From an uncultured Collinsella sp. (GTDB taxonomy: Bacteria; Actinomycetota; Coriobacteriia; Coriobacteriales; Coriobacteriaceae): a stretch of DNA of 36,424 bases. Every line of letters begins with the position of its first letter. Position 1 is the stretch's first letter. Below, piece by piece: positions 24,301-33,200 of the stretch. Where the stretch lies: assembly GCA_902496645.1 (NCBI GenBank), contig CABVBR010000006.1:1-36424 (forward strand), in the 5' to 3' direction. The position numbers were made by a program, and so were the translations under genes. Under the pieces are notes generated by a model. It was not told the DNA's origin and ran no database searches. It was given only the letters and a program-made list of their open reading frames with translations.

Positions 24301-24804
24301 GAGCGTCTGTACGGTGCCCTTCTTATCAAGGTCGAGGGACGCGGACTCGGAGACCACGACACGGTCGCCCGACTTGATGCTCATCTTGCCAGTCGCCTTG
24401 TCCAGGATCACGGTCGCCTTTCCACCGCTGATCTCGATAGTGTTGCCCTTGTCGGCAACCGTCGCACTCGGCTTGCTGTAGGTGTCCGAGGCATCGGGCT
24501 GGGCCTGGATCTTAGCCGTGTGGGACTTACTGCGCGGCGTTGCGTACTCGGAAAACTCACCCTTGGGATCAACGTTGTAACGGAAAATACCGTCCTCGAG
24601 GAACGTAATGCGGCCCTTGATGCCGCCGGCGAAATCGATGTCAACGACGTTCGAGGCAGACTGAGACACGGTCGCCGATTCGACGCCCTTGAGTGGCGTG
24701 GCAATCGCCTGCTGGGGACTGGCGAACACGAGCGTCGCTGCCGTGGCAACGAGGACTGCGCTTCCCTTCACCCATCGTTTCGTAAAAATGGAATTCCTAC
24801 GCAC
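18373..24804 (-). CDS. cell-wall-anchored multidomain GH31 glycoside hydrolase
   Basis: 2143 residues, starting at a GTG preceded by GGAAGGAGTCCAG. Signal peptide about 1-36. GH31 N-terminal domain and catalytic barrel about 50-750: nucleophile candidate Asp480 (LKTDVAWVG), acid/base candidate Asp531 (WTGDQYGG). Then a beta-rich part, FN3 (about 968-1045), F5/8C/CBM32-like (1052-1188), dockerin-like DLNGNGVYDVYDY (about 1205-1260), cohesin-like (about 1268-1405), a second discoidin-like part (1415-1580), Ig-like (1582-1675), FIVAR (1676-1745), CBM32-like (1752-1908), two FIVAR repeats (1915-2060), a Gly/Asn linker, IPVTG (2108-2112), hydrophobic stretch and RRNK tail. It is probably displayed on the wall to cut alpha-linked host or dietary glycans. 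The motif spacing recalls GH31 alpha-N-acetylgalactosaminidases such as Enterococcus faecalis Nag31A, but substrate is inference. Confidence 0.93.
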   Translation of the reverse strand: MRRNSIFTKRWVKGSAVLVATAATLVFASPQQAIATPLKGVESATVSQSASNVVDIDFAGGIKGRITFLEDGIFRYNVDPKGEFSEYATPRSKSHTAKIQAQPDASDTYSKPSATVADKGNTIEISGGKATVILDKATGKMSIKSGDRVVVSESASLDLDKKGTVQTLAKEKSENFFGGGTQNGRFLHTNQTIAISNTNNWTDGGVASPNPFYWTSDGYGVLRNTFAEGSYDFGSTDASTVTTSHSENEFDAYYFVATNEGASNVATEMLQDYYKVTGNPVLLPEYGFYLGHLNAYNRDGWSTTSGQKKWETKGSKSSSKKGDVKYESGMATGYKLDGTLAAETLNGEGPTVDTENMKATDFDRQFSAQQVIDDYEDNDMPLGWFLPNDGYGAGYGQNGYYKTGGVNSDGTSSAERLNAVRANVDNLKKFTEYANSKGVSTGLWTQSNLEPDSNSETPWHLLRDFDAEVKTGGITTLKTDVAWVGSGYSFGLNGIKTAYDTVTTGANKRPNIITLDGWAGTQRFGGIWTGDQYGGNWEYIRFHIPTYIGQSLSGNPNIGSDMDGIFGGDPIISARDYQWKTFTPSMLDMDGWGTYRKSPMTHGDPYTGISRFYLKLKAQLMPYIYTSAASAANIDTGNGDTGLPMIRAMLLSDNSEYAASTSTQYQYMFGENFLVAPVYQDTQADDKGNDVRNGIYLPNYGTDDNPTIWIDYFSGKQYRGGQVLNNYDAPLWKLPLFVKANSIVPMYAENNNPEAVTETNTKGTDRSQRIVEFFATEGEGSFMQYEDDGSSIENKTTEDNAYGTIDNISYGDHVSTVFSSKATGGTATFTAAASQGSYSGYDSNRTTTFVANVSARPASVIAKNGGTALSVTEVDSQEAFDAATPEAGQAVYFYNESPNLNHYGSDADSTEAEKGESFNDTKITTNPKVYVKFAKTDVAAAEQTLELGGFVNADATLAADRLNENLSAPANLAAPEDATTPTSIKLTWGKVDGATSYDLKVDGTVFAVGDAAEFTHTDLAYNSKHTYQIRSRNAEGYSRWSDVLAANSALDPWRNVPEAEKITWEGSIYGSHKADLAFDHEFQTSDGGFHSGGNDLGKALTVDYGRAYKLDKLEYYPRTDAGNGTVTKMRIETSLDGVHWTSQEVDWERSAACKTVTFDGAVAARYVRMTPLASVGNFFSASEIAIYKADGTDGFAVGSNLNKATISDGDYSNMKNYLGLENREPDTSTFDSQIRDHFADLNGNGVYDVYDYSFTMAGLDGGTKQKGKVAGKLAVIPSKTEVDAGDEITVDVYAADAKNVNALGALVNFKSDQFEFVSESISQDGSTAGMENLSREKVQFADGTQTINLAFANRGDGKLYNGTGAVASFKLKAKTAGKVELPSTSWLIGPACDALEFTSDGTVTMPDVPQPTVAEYGQDAFNITMTNDELTADDGSNVEKLIQQKSYNALFDNDEGDNGFEFLWNWSGNWDSEGKLPSYVKLPTTMTFAFKTPSKLDAVEVVNRDGGNGTVQKIKAVVTFEDGSTQEFAGGEYDSFQARYAFGLSAENKGKKATKVEITPLEASGDQMLTLREINFNYTQGVEAIEGIELGKNQTEFFEGDVTLVDAKATPESAGYPYVTVESSDSSVVSVSAVQAGDSVNYYLRANKAGKATITVASVLDPSKTASYEVEVKAGVDTSALMAALSKAAGYSESVYTKDSYAALTAAVEAAQKLLDGGQGSYSKKDVADATTKIEKAIDGLKMRPVDEKKLINTPENRENVKVTGFSSEADYEGSNAVNALDGDEQTLWHSDYAYKTGMPQHLTVDLGRDYDLTDVTFLPRQDGGTNGDIFEAEVLVSDTADGYEMGTAASMGTFTFDNDGRVLTDRGDWKQMSFGAARGRYVTVKVLHAGGGSVDAYCSMAELKFYGAAVPDPVAKDDLTAAIEKVDAEVAAGDLKASDYTEASWTAFQNALASARAILSDENATQDEVDQALKALEDARDALEKTPVTPVENPTKKQLKALVKQAKETDTKGKTAESVKALTDAITYAEDVLGDENASDAQLQAAYDQLKLAIEGLKDADSGNQGGSGNTGGSGNQGSGNGSNGGGQAGKPAGDKAQGGKKNGSAIPVTGDQTAATVATVGGLGAIIAAIGAFFHRRNKAE

Positions 24805-24931
24805 CTGGACTCCTTCCCTCCGACATGCGGAAGTGTCGCGGACGCGCGCCCCGCAGCATGGGCGAACGCATCAAACGGGGGGGGTGTTCGGTACATTCCG
24901 TACAATTGGCCCACCCGTTACCAAGGGGTCA

Positions 24932-24948
24932 ACTGGTAGTAACCAGAT
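24932..24948. promoter_or_regulatory. candidate GntR/HutC-type operator before the GH31 gene
   Basis: ACTGGTAGTAACCAGAT is a two-fold site with TGGT and ACCA four bases apart, the spacing of DasR/NagR-type operators. It overlaps TTGACC on the minus strand (24932-24927), a possible -35 box of the GH31 gene, about 125 bases before its GTG. Repression in the absence of sugar is inference. Confidence 0.45.
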
Positions 24949-25060
24949 AGCCACCTATAAGGTTGAACCAGCATACGTGAGCAGTTGCGCAAATTAAGTT
25001 TGGAATTCTCCCAGCGGTATAAAAATGAACGTAGATGGCGAAGTGGGTCTAATCAACCAT

Positions 25061-25130
25061 ACCAATTGGTTCTCCAGCCAGATACCACTTAAGCATAGTT
25101 TTACTGTTTAACTGGTATTACATAACCAAT
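25061..25130. promoter_or_regulatory. further TGGT/ACCA motifs upstream of the GH31 gene
   Basis: ACCAATTGGT (25061-25070) is a perfect palindrome, and ACTGGTATTACATAACCAAT (25111-25130) has the same half-sites as the operator at 24932 with wider spacing. No coding potential is seen from 24805 to 25185. Confidence 0.35.
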
Positions 25131-25185
25131 ACCTTTCCTCGGAAAACGGGCTTCGCGAATTATCCTGAGGGAAAGTCGTAGCCGC

Positions 25186-25232
25186 CACCCCGCGACCCAC
25201 CGGGAATATCCATGACGCACGGTGGCTGATTT
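25186..25232 (+). repeat. 47-bp dispersed repeat, copy 2
   Basis: CACCCCGCGACCCACCGGGA with CCATGACGCACGG and GGCTGATTT matches the repeat at 18263-18309. The bases before it (GGAAAACGGGCTTCGCGAAT) resemble the loop of the hairpin at 28186-28269. Confidence 0.6.
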
Positions 25233-25263
25233 GATTTGGAATAGGAGGTTGTTGGAGGGTGGT

Positions 25264-25465
25264 GGACAGTTAGTTCAGATACGTATATTTTGGCGGTGCT
25301 AATTGGCGCTAACAAACTGGTTTTAAGTCGCTTTAGATCTAATAATAGGTCTTTCTCGCTATTGCCCTCGCGTCCTTGTCGGTCCAGACTATCAAAAATA
25401 GCTCATTTGTGCCCAAATTGGCCTCCACACGTCCTCTGAAAAATACGTATCTGAACTAACTGTCC
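25264..25465. mobile_element. 202-bp element with 23-bp terminal inverted repeats, copy 2
   Basis: Ends GGACAGTTAGTTCAGATACG and its complement are perfect over 23 bases. It has the same length as the element at 617-818, yet its interior is unrelated to copy 1 by eye and is AT-rich. No ORF with a known product lies inside. It separates the GH31 promoter region from the toxin-antitoxin locus. Confidence 0.75.
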
Positions 25466-25486
25466 AAGAGGAATGTCCACAGATAG

Positions 25487-25525
25487 AAAAAGGCTCTGGC
25501 GAACCTCCGAATCACCAGAGCCTTT
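25487..25525 (-). terminator. terminator of the toxin-antitoxin locus
   Basis: On the minus strand AAAGGCTCTGG and CCAGAGCCTTTTT form an 11-bp stem followed by a T-tract, 54 bases past the toxin stop codon. Confidence 0.85.
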
Positions 25526-25578
25526 CAAAACTCGCACACCTGAAGCACATCGCTGCATTCCTGTTTTCGCCCATGAAG

Positions 25579-25851
25579 TTAGAGAGCCTCTTCCGCCCAC
25601 TTCTCAAAATCAATCGCACGCCTTTGGGCGGTTCGGTACGCTTCCATGTCTTCACGAGCGCCTACCACTACGATGGCCATTTTTCCTTTGATTTTAATGA
25701 GGCGGTACACAATCCGAATGCCACTTCCCCTGAGCTTGATTTTCATGAAGCCCGTCAAATCCGTGCCTGCCTTGTTTCCAAGAGGCTTGCCGAATCCGCC
25801 TTCGTTCTGCGGCAATGGGTTCGTTCTGATTCTTTCTATAGCCTTAAACAC
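25579..25851 (-). CDS. RelE/ParE-family toxin, normal start codon missing
   Basis: From the GTG at 25851 the product is 90 residues, with typical RelE parts (VFKAIERIRTNPLP, MKIKLRGSGIRIVYRLIKIKGKMAIVVVGAREDMEAY). These toxins cut mRNA at the ribosome. The frame stays open upstream to 25929 and codes YEVAFYPDALKDLKRLDG, the expected RelE N-terminus, but is entered by TGA-ACG with no start codon. A full toxin of about 117 residues would need an ATG before that ACG. Either the toxin is silent or truncated, or it starts at a non-standard codon. Overlap with the antitoxin frame is 16 bases for the GTG start and 94 bases for the full frame. The terminator lies at 25487. Confidence 0.75.
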   Translation of the reverse strand: MFKAIERIRTNPLPQNEGGFGKPLGNKAGTDLTGFMKIKLRGSGIRIVYRLIKIKGKMAIVVVGAREDMEAYRTAQRRAIDFEKWAEEAL

Positions 25852-26246
25852 GTGTTTTCGCTGGGAACCATCGAGACGCTTGAGATCCTTGAGAGCATCC
25901 GGGTAGAAAGCGACTTCGTACCCGCTCGTTCAAACTCGACCTCATCCATCTGATCGAGTTCGTCCTGGCCCACACCCAACTCTGCCATAACATCAGATAG
26001 GGAAACGAGTTCATCATCGCTTGTCGCAGCCGTCCTCTTAAGGGCCAACGTCAACAAGGCGAGGTCCTCCTCCGCCTGCTTAGCCTCTCGGTATTCATCG
26101 GGCGTCACGATAACGAACGCCGGCTTGTTGTGTTTCAAAACTACAACCGGGTTGTCGTTGCTCACTCTCGAAAACGCAGCGGGACCCTTACCGTGACTGA
26201 AATCGCTGATGGGAACAAGATTGTCGAGCATCTTTAAAGCAGGCAT
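25836..26246 (-). CDS. Phd/YefM-type antitoxin with out-of-frame C-terminal tail
   Basis: 136 residues. The N-terminal part (MLDNLVPISDFSHGKGPAAF...NDNPVVVLKHNKPAFVIVTPDEY) is a Phd/YefM DNA-binding fold; an acidic helical tail (SDDELVSLSDVMAELGVGQDELDQMDEVEFE) would wrap the toxin. A family-like end falls at Glu106. The remaining 30 residues (RAGTKSLSTRM...) are the toxin gene read in the wrong frame. The start is ATG 26246, five bases after GGAGG; an in-frame TTG at 26258 overlaps that site. It should repress its own promoter and neutralise the RelE protein. Confidence 0.8.
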   Translation of the reverse strand: MPALKMLDNLVPISDFSHGKGPAAFSRVSNDNPVVVLKHNKPAFVIVTPDEYREAKQAEEDLALLTLALKRTAATSDDELVSLSDVMAELGVGQDELDQMDEVEFERAGTKSLSTRMLSRISSVSMVPSENTCLRL

Positions 26247-26361
26247 CGAGACCTCCAAATATAAAGTCTTTTATGCATTCATTTTAGCATGCAGAAAATA
26301 CCAGCAATCACGGAATAGTGACACGGACGAGGCATCGCTTTCCACCAACCGTTGATCATCG

Positions 26362-26454
26362 ACCGAGCAAAATGTCCCGCCAAGAGATCGAGCGAGGATT
26401 CCGTCCCTCGAAGAGGGCCGTATTGGCCTCCTCGCGGGACTGAATCCTCGCTCG
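26362..26454 (+). repeat. flanking direct repeat, left copy, with hairpin
   Basis: ACCGAGC, AAAATGTCCC and CGAGCGAGGATTCCGTCCC (26362-26414) recur in the same orientation at 28015-28071. The left copy continues into a hairpin, CGAGCGAGGATTC (26389-26401) with GAATCCTCGCTCG (26442-26454). The gap 26247-26480 otherwise holds only the antitoxin promoter region. Confidence 0.8.
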
Positions 26455-26480
26455 TTCGTTTCAGCCCGCGTCATCGCGTG

Positions 26481-27692
26481 TTAGACGGCCAACTCGCCTG
26501 ATTCACCCATAAGCCATCGTGCCAGGTCGACGACCTTGATGCCATCCCAATCAGTCGTTTCGTGCCCTGTTCGGGCGATGACGCACTTGGGATAGGCGTC
26601 CCGAATCCGTCGCAGCGGATCAAGCTCACGCTCAAGCGTCGCTTCTTGGGAAATGTCGTCACTCACCTGGATATAGACACGGCGGTCACGCCTGATGGCG
26701 ACAAAGTCTACTTCCTTTTGGTAGAGAACGCCCACGTAGACTTCCCATCCGCGGCGCATAAGCTCGATTGCCACCATATTCTCGTAAACATGGCCAAAAT
26801 CGAGCTTTTTCGTGCCAAGCGCGGCGTAGCGAAACGAATGGTCGGCCAGGTAGTATTTATCTCCCGTCGACAGGTATTTCTTTCCTGAGACGTCAAAGCG
26901 ACGAAACCGGTAGAACGCAAACGCATTACACAGGTAGTCGATATACACAGCCAGCGTCTTGTCGCTTATCTTAAGGTTCGCTCGTGAAAGCTCGGCCGCC
27001 ATCCCCTTGAGAGAAGAGATGTTTCCGACGTTATCCATCAGGAACTCGCAGGAACGTTTAAGCTGCTCCGCATTACGTATACGATATTTTTGTCTGATGT
27101 CGCGCAGGATAAGAGTTTCAAGCACATCCGAGATGTATGAGAAACGCATCCTTTCGTCCTGGTAGATATAGGAACCCGGCATTCCTCCCTCGCGGACATA
27201 GCGAGCAAGGGCCTCGGCTGGAGAAGCGATCTCGTGATACGCCGAGAACTCCGCAAGTGAAAACGGAAAGACCTCGATCTCTACCGTTCTTCCCGTGAAC
27301 AACGTCGAGAGGTCGCTTGAGAGAAGAAAAGCATTCGACCCCGTGATGTAAATGTCATATTTCTCTGACGCATGAAGACTGTTGATAGCCCGCTCGAACC
27401 CTTCACACATCTGGACCTCGTCGATCATGACGATATTCCGGCAACCCTCGATATAGTGCTTTTCCACATATGTATGCAGCGCATGGTATTCCGCCAACGG
27501 CTCGAACTCAAGTAGATTGAAGTTGACGTGTATGACGTTGGCCGAGGGGTCGCTTGAATGAAGTTGGCTGGCAAACGCCTCAAGCAATTTCGATTTTCCG
27601 CATCGCCTGATTCCGGTGATCACCTTGATATCAGGCGTACCTGCCACCTTGGAAAGCTTGCTCATGTAGAACGGGCGATCGATAAGCTTCAT
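26481..27692 (-). CDS. DUF4143-family ATPase (AAA_14 type)
   Basis: 403 residues. The N-terminal AAA domain has Walker A GIRRCGKSK (27-35), Walker B IVMIDEVQ (Asp91, Glu92) and YITGSNAFLLSSDLSTLFTGR. A middle winged-helix-like part (SSLKGMAAELSRANLKISDKTLAVYIDYL) leads to a C-terminal PD-(D/E)XK-like DUF4143 domain (HVYENMVAIELMRRGWEVYVGVLYQKEVDFVAIRRDRRVYIQV). The family is common and widespread in gut bacteria, often near mobile regions, and its function is unknown. The ATG has only a weak AGG before it. The gene is bracketed by direct repeats and preceded by a palindrome over its promoter. Confidence 0.92.
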   Translation of the reverse strand: MKLIDRPFYMSKLSKVAGTPDIKVITGIRRCGKSKLLEAFASQLHSSDPSANVIHVNFNLLEFEPLAEYHALHTYVEKHYIEGCRNIVMIDEVQMCEGFERAINSLHASEKYDIYITGSNAFLLSSDLSTLFTGRTVEIEVFPFSLAEFSAYHEIASPAEALARYVREGGMPGSYIYQDERMRFSYISDVLETLILRDIRQKYRIRNAEQLKRSCEFLMDNVGNISSLKGMAAELSRANLKISDKTLAVYIDYLCNAFAFYRFRRFDVSGKKYLSTGDKYYLADHSFRYAALGTKKLDFGHVYENMVAIELMRRGWEVYVGVLYQKEVDFVAIRRDRRVYIQVSDDISQEATLERELDPLRRIRDAYPKCVIARTGHETTDWDGIKVVDLARWLMGESGELAV

Positions 27693-27699
27693 GGCAACC

Positions 27700-27760
27700 T
27701 ACTTCGCAAAATTCAAAACCATTAGGAAACGCGAAGTAAAATATATCATCTACTTCGCGT
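27700..27760. promoter_or_regulatory. TACTTCGC palindrome over the ATPase promoter
   Basis: ACGCGAAGTA (27729-27738) and TACTTCGCGT (27751-27760) are perfectly complementary with a 12-base spacer containing TATATT on the minus strand, a possible -10 box. A third TACTTCGC half-site lies at 27700-27707, just before the start codon. This fits a repressor site. Confidence 0.55.
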
Positions 27761-27790
27761 CTTTGAAACATCTTAGATTTTGCGTAATAA

Positions 27791-27991
27791 TTCCTGTCAA
27801 GCTATCGCAAGCACGAGGCCAGCCTGTTGGGCCAAACCACCGGCAAGGCGGCCATGCGCATCGTGCGCTCCACCTACGACAATACGGGAGCCCCGTTCGA
27901 AGTCGGCGTCCTCATCAGCTGCGACAGTCGAACCCAACTCCACGTGCACATCGCCGCCGGCAAGACGACCTTCACCACGAAGATGCAATAG
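27791..27991 (+). pseudogene. UTRA-domain remnant of a GntR/HutC-family regulator
   Basis: An in-frame stop at 27788 precedes 66 codons reading SYRKHEASLLGQTTGKAAMR, IVRSTYDNTGAPFEVGVLIS, then HVHIAAGKTTF and TAG. The order LLG, I-R-x-T-Y-D, G-x-P-x-E is that of the C-terminal effector-binding (UTRA) domain of HutC-type regulators. The DNA-binding N-terminus and most of the UTRA domain are absent. No start codon fits. It was probably cut by the event that placed the ATPase locus beside it. Confidence 0.7.
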
Positions 27992-28014
27992 CCGGGGCGC
28001 ACGGTCCGTGGGCA

Positions 28015-28111
28015 ACCGAGCGAGGAAAATGTCCCATCAACAAAACGAGCGAGGATTCCGTCCCACGTAGAGCCCAAATCCAAGCTCCCCAAGGAACAAA
28101 ATCCTCACTCG
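28015..28111 (+). repeat. flanking direct repeat, right copy, with hairpin
   Basis: ACCGAGCGAGG, AAAATGTCCC and CGAGCGAGGATTCCGTCCC match the copy at 26362 in the same direction. CGAGCGAGGATT (28046-28057) pairs with AATCCTCACTCG (28100-28111) except for one base. Nothing is seen in 28112-28185. Confidence 0.8.
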
Positions 28112-28185
28112 ACATCCGCATCCTCTTTAGCCTAAGTCATCGTGCAAAGCCCTTCGGCAGCACACGGCACAGCCAAGTCACCGCA

Positions 28186-28269
28186 GGCCGGGGCGGGAGG
28201 CGGACCTTTCTCGCGGAAAACTTCGCGAAGCCCAGTTTCCGAGAGAAAGCGTCCGCTCCCGCCCCGGCC
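28186..28269. repeat. GC-rich 30-bp inverted repeat after carB
   Basis: GGCCGGGGCGGGAGGCGGAC.. (from 28186) pairs with ..GTCCGCTCCCGCCCCGGCC (to 28269), with ACTTCGCGAAG in the loop. It begins 13 bases past the carB stop on the minus strand and may end that transcript, although no T-tract follows. Confidence 0.75.
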
Positions 28270-28281
28270 GGACAGGTCAGT

Positions 28282-31596
<3,315 letters not shown>

Positions 31597-31694
31597 GTTT
31601 AAAACCTCCTAGAGAGGCTGACTCAATGTTTTGGAAAAGTCAGCGAGGGTGCAACTGGTGCATCAGGTTGCCGTGATGCGAGGGCGCGCTGGGC

Positions 31695-33200
31695 TTATGC
31701 CCGCGCGTCCGAAGCAGAACGGCAAGATGATGTGCCAGATGCAGCCGCAGCGTCGACCGGTCCGCCGTTCGGTAGAACGGCGGAACCATCGTCGGCGAAA
31801 TTCCAGCCCTGCAGGCGGTCCTTCGCGGTGTCGATGTCCAGGTAGTTCTCCTCGCCGTCCATGAGTCGCGTAAAGGCGGTAAAGAGGTAGTGGGCATCGG
31901 TGGGGCCGGGCGAGGCCTCGGGGTGGTACTGGACCGAGAAGCACGGCGCGTCGAGCAGCTGAATGCCCTCGGCGGTGCCGTCGTTGAGGTTCACGTGCGT
32001 CAGGCGAATGCGGCCGAAGCGCTCGTTCATCACGACCGGTGCGATGCCGCGGCGCACCCAGGCGCGCAGATCGCCATCGGCCGCATGCTCGGTCTCGCCG
32101 CCGGAGAGCTCGGGGATCAGCTTGCCCAAGCTGGGGAACAGCAGGCCAAAGCCATGGTTTTGCGCGGTAATCTCCACGCGACGGCTCACCAGGTTCATAA
32201 CCGGCTGGTTACCACCGCGGTGACCGAACTTAAGCTTTTCCATCTGGGCGCCGCAGGCCAGGCTGATCATCTGGTGACCCAGGCAAATGCCAAAGACCGG
32301 CACCTTGCCGATCAGCTGCTGCACCTGCTCGTAGGTCTCCACCACGGCATCCGGGTCGCCGGGGCCGTTGGACAAAAAGACGCCGTCGGGATTCATGTCG
32401 AGGACCTCACTCGCGGGCGTGTCCCACGGCACGACGGTGAGGTCGCAGCCGGCGCGCACCAGGCCCTCCAGAATGCCGCGCTTCACGCCGCAGTCATAGG
32501 CGACTACTTTGTGGCGGGCAGGAGCGGCAGATGCGAGCGCAAAGTCATGCGTAGCGGGCAGGTCGGCGGCTGCGAACTCGTGAGGCTCAGGGCAGCTCAC
32601 GGTCTTGACCAGGTTCTCGCCCACCAGCGTGGGTGCTGCGGCCAGACGCTCGGCGAGCTCATCGACATCGAAGATCTCGGTCGAGATGATGCCCATCTTG
32701 GAACCGTTGTCGCGCAGGTGGCGCACCAGGGCACGGGTATCGACGCCCTCGATGGCGACGATGCCGTGGGCGCGCAGATACTCCGGCACGCTGACAGCCG
32801 AGCGCCAGTTAGAAGGCGTGGCGCACATGTCGCGCACGATCATGCCGCGCATAGCCGGAGCGCTCGCAGGGCGCACGGCGTCGCCGGGGAAGGCCGACTG
32901 GACATCGGTCTCGTCGATACCGTAATTGCCGATCTGCGGATAGGTCATGGTTACAATTTGGCCGGCATAACTCGGGTCGGTCATAACCTCAAAATAGCCC
33001 TCGAGCGAAGTGTTGAAGCAGACTTCGCCGGTCGCGGTGCCCTCGGCGCCGCATGCACGTCCATAAAAAATGGTCCCATCCTCAAGATACAGGATACAGG
33101 GACCGCAGGTGCCCTTGCTGGTTTTGGCCAGCATACGCTGGCAAAGCTCGCTGGGCGCGAAGGTGCGGGCGGCAGCGCCCGCGGTATGGTTGTTCGCCAT
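31695..33200 (-). CDS. carA: carbamoyl-phosphate synthase small subunit, extended form
   Basis: Glutaminase subunit that feeds ammonia to CarB. 501 residues, against about 360-390 for most CarA. The core is complete: LEDGTIFYGRACGAEGTATG, NTSLEGYFEVMTDPSYAGQI, catalytic Cys306 (GICLGHQ), His426 and Glu428 (QYHPEAS). The extra length is an N-terminal leader of about 36 residues, an insert of about 45 residues (roughly 354-398) between NHGF and THVNLNDG, and a tail of about 50 residues after the usual end. The ATG at 33200 follows GGGAAGGAGAATT, not the upstream start at 33221. Confidence 0.96.
   Translation of the reverse strand: MANNHTAGAAARTFAPSELCQRMLAKTSKGTCGPCILYLEDGTIFYGRACGAEGTATGEVCFNTSLEGYFEVMTDPSYAGQIVTMTYPQIGNYGIDETDVQSAFPGDAVRPASAPAMRGMIVRDMCATPSNWRSAVSVPEYLRAHGIVAIEGVDTRALVRHLRDNGSKMGIISTEIFDVDELAERLAAAPTLVGENLVKTVSCPEPHEFAAADLPATHDFALASAAPARHKVVAYDCGVKRGILEGLVRAGCDLTVVPWDTPASEVLDMNPDGVFLSNGPGDPDAVVETYEQVQQLIGKVPVFGICLGHQMISLACGAQMEKLKFGHRGGNQPVMNLVSRRVEITAQNHGFGLLFPSLGKLIPELSGGETEHAADGDLRAWVRRGIAPVVMNERFGRIRLTHVNLNDGTAEGIQLLDAPCFSVQYHPEASPGPTDAHYLFTAFTRLMDGEENYLDIDTAKDRLQGWNFADDGSAVLPNGGPVDAAAASGTSSCRSASDARA

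Noticed and set aside
27780..28070. 96-residue plus-strand open frame after the ATPase promoter
   Set aside because: It is a different frame over the UTRA remnant and is rich in Arg, Ser and Pro; the UTRA frame has the recognisable motif order.
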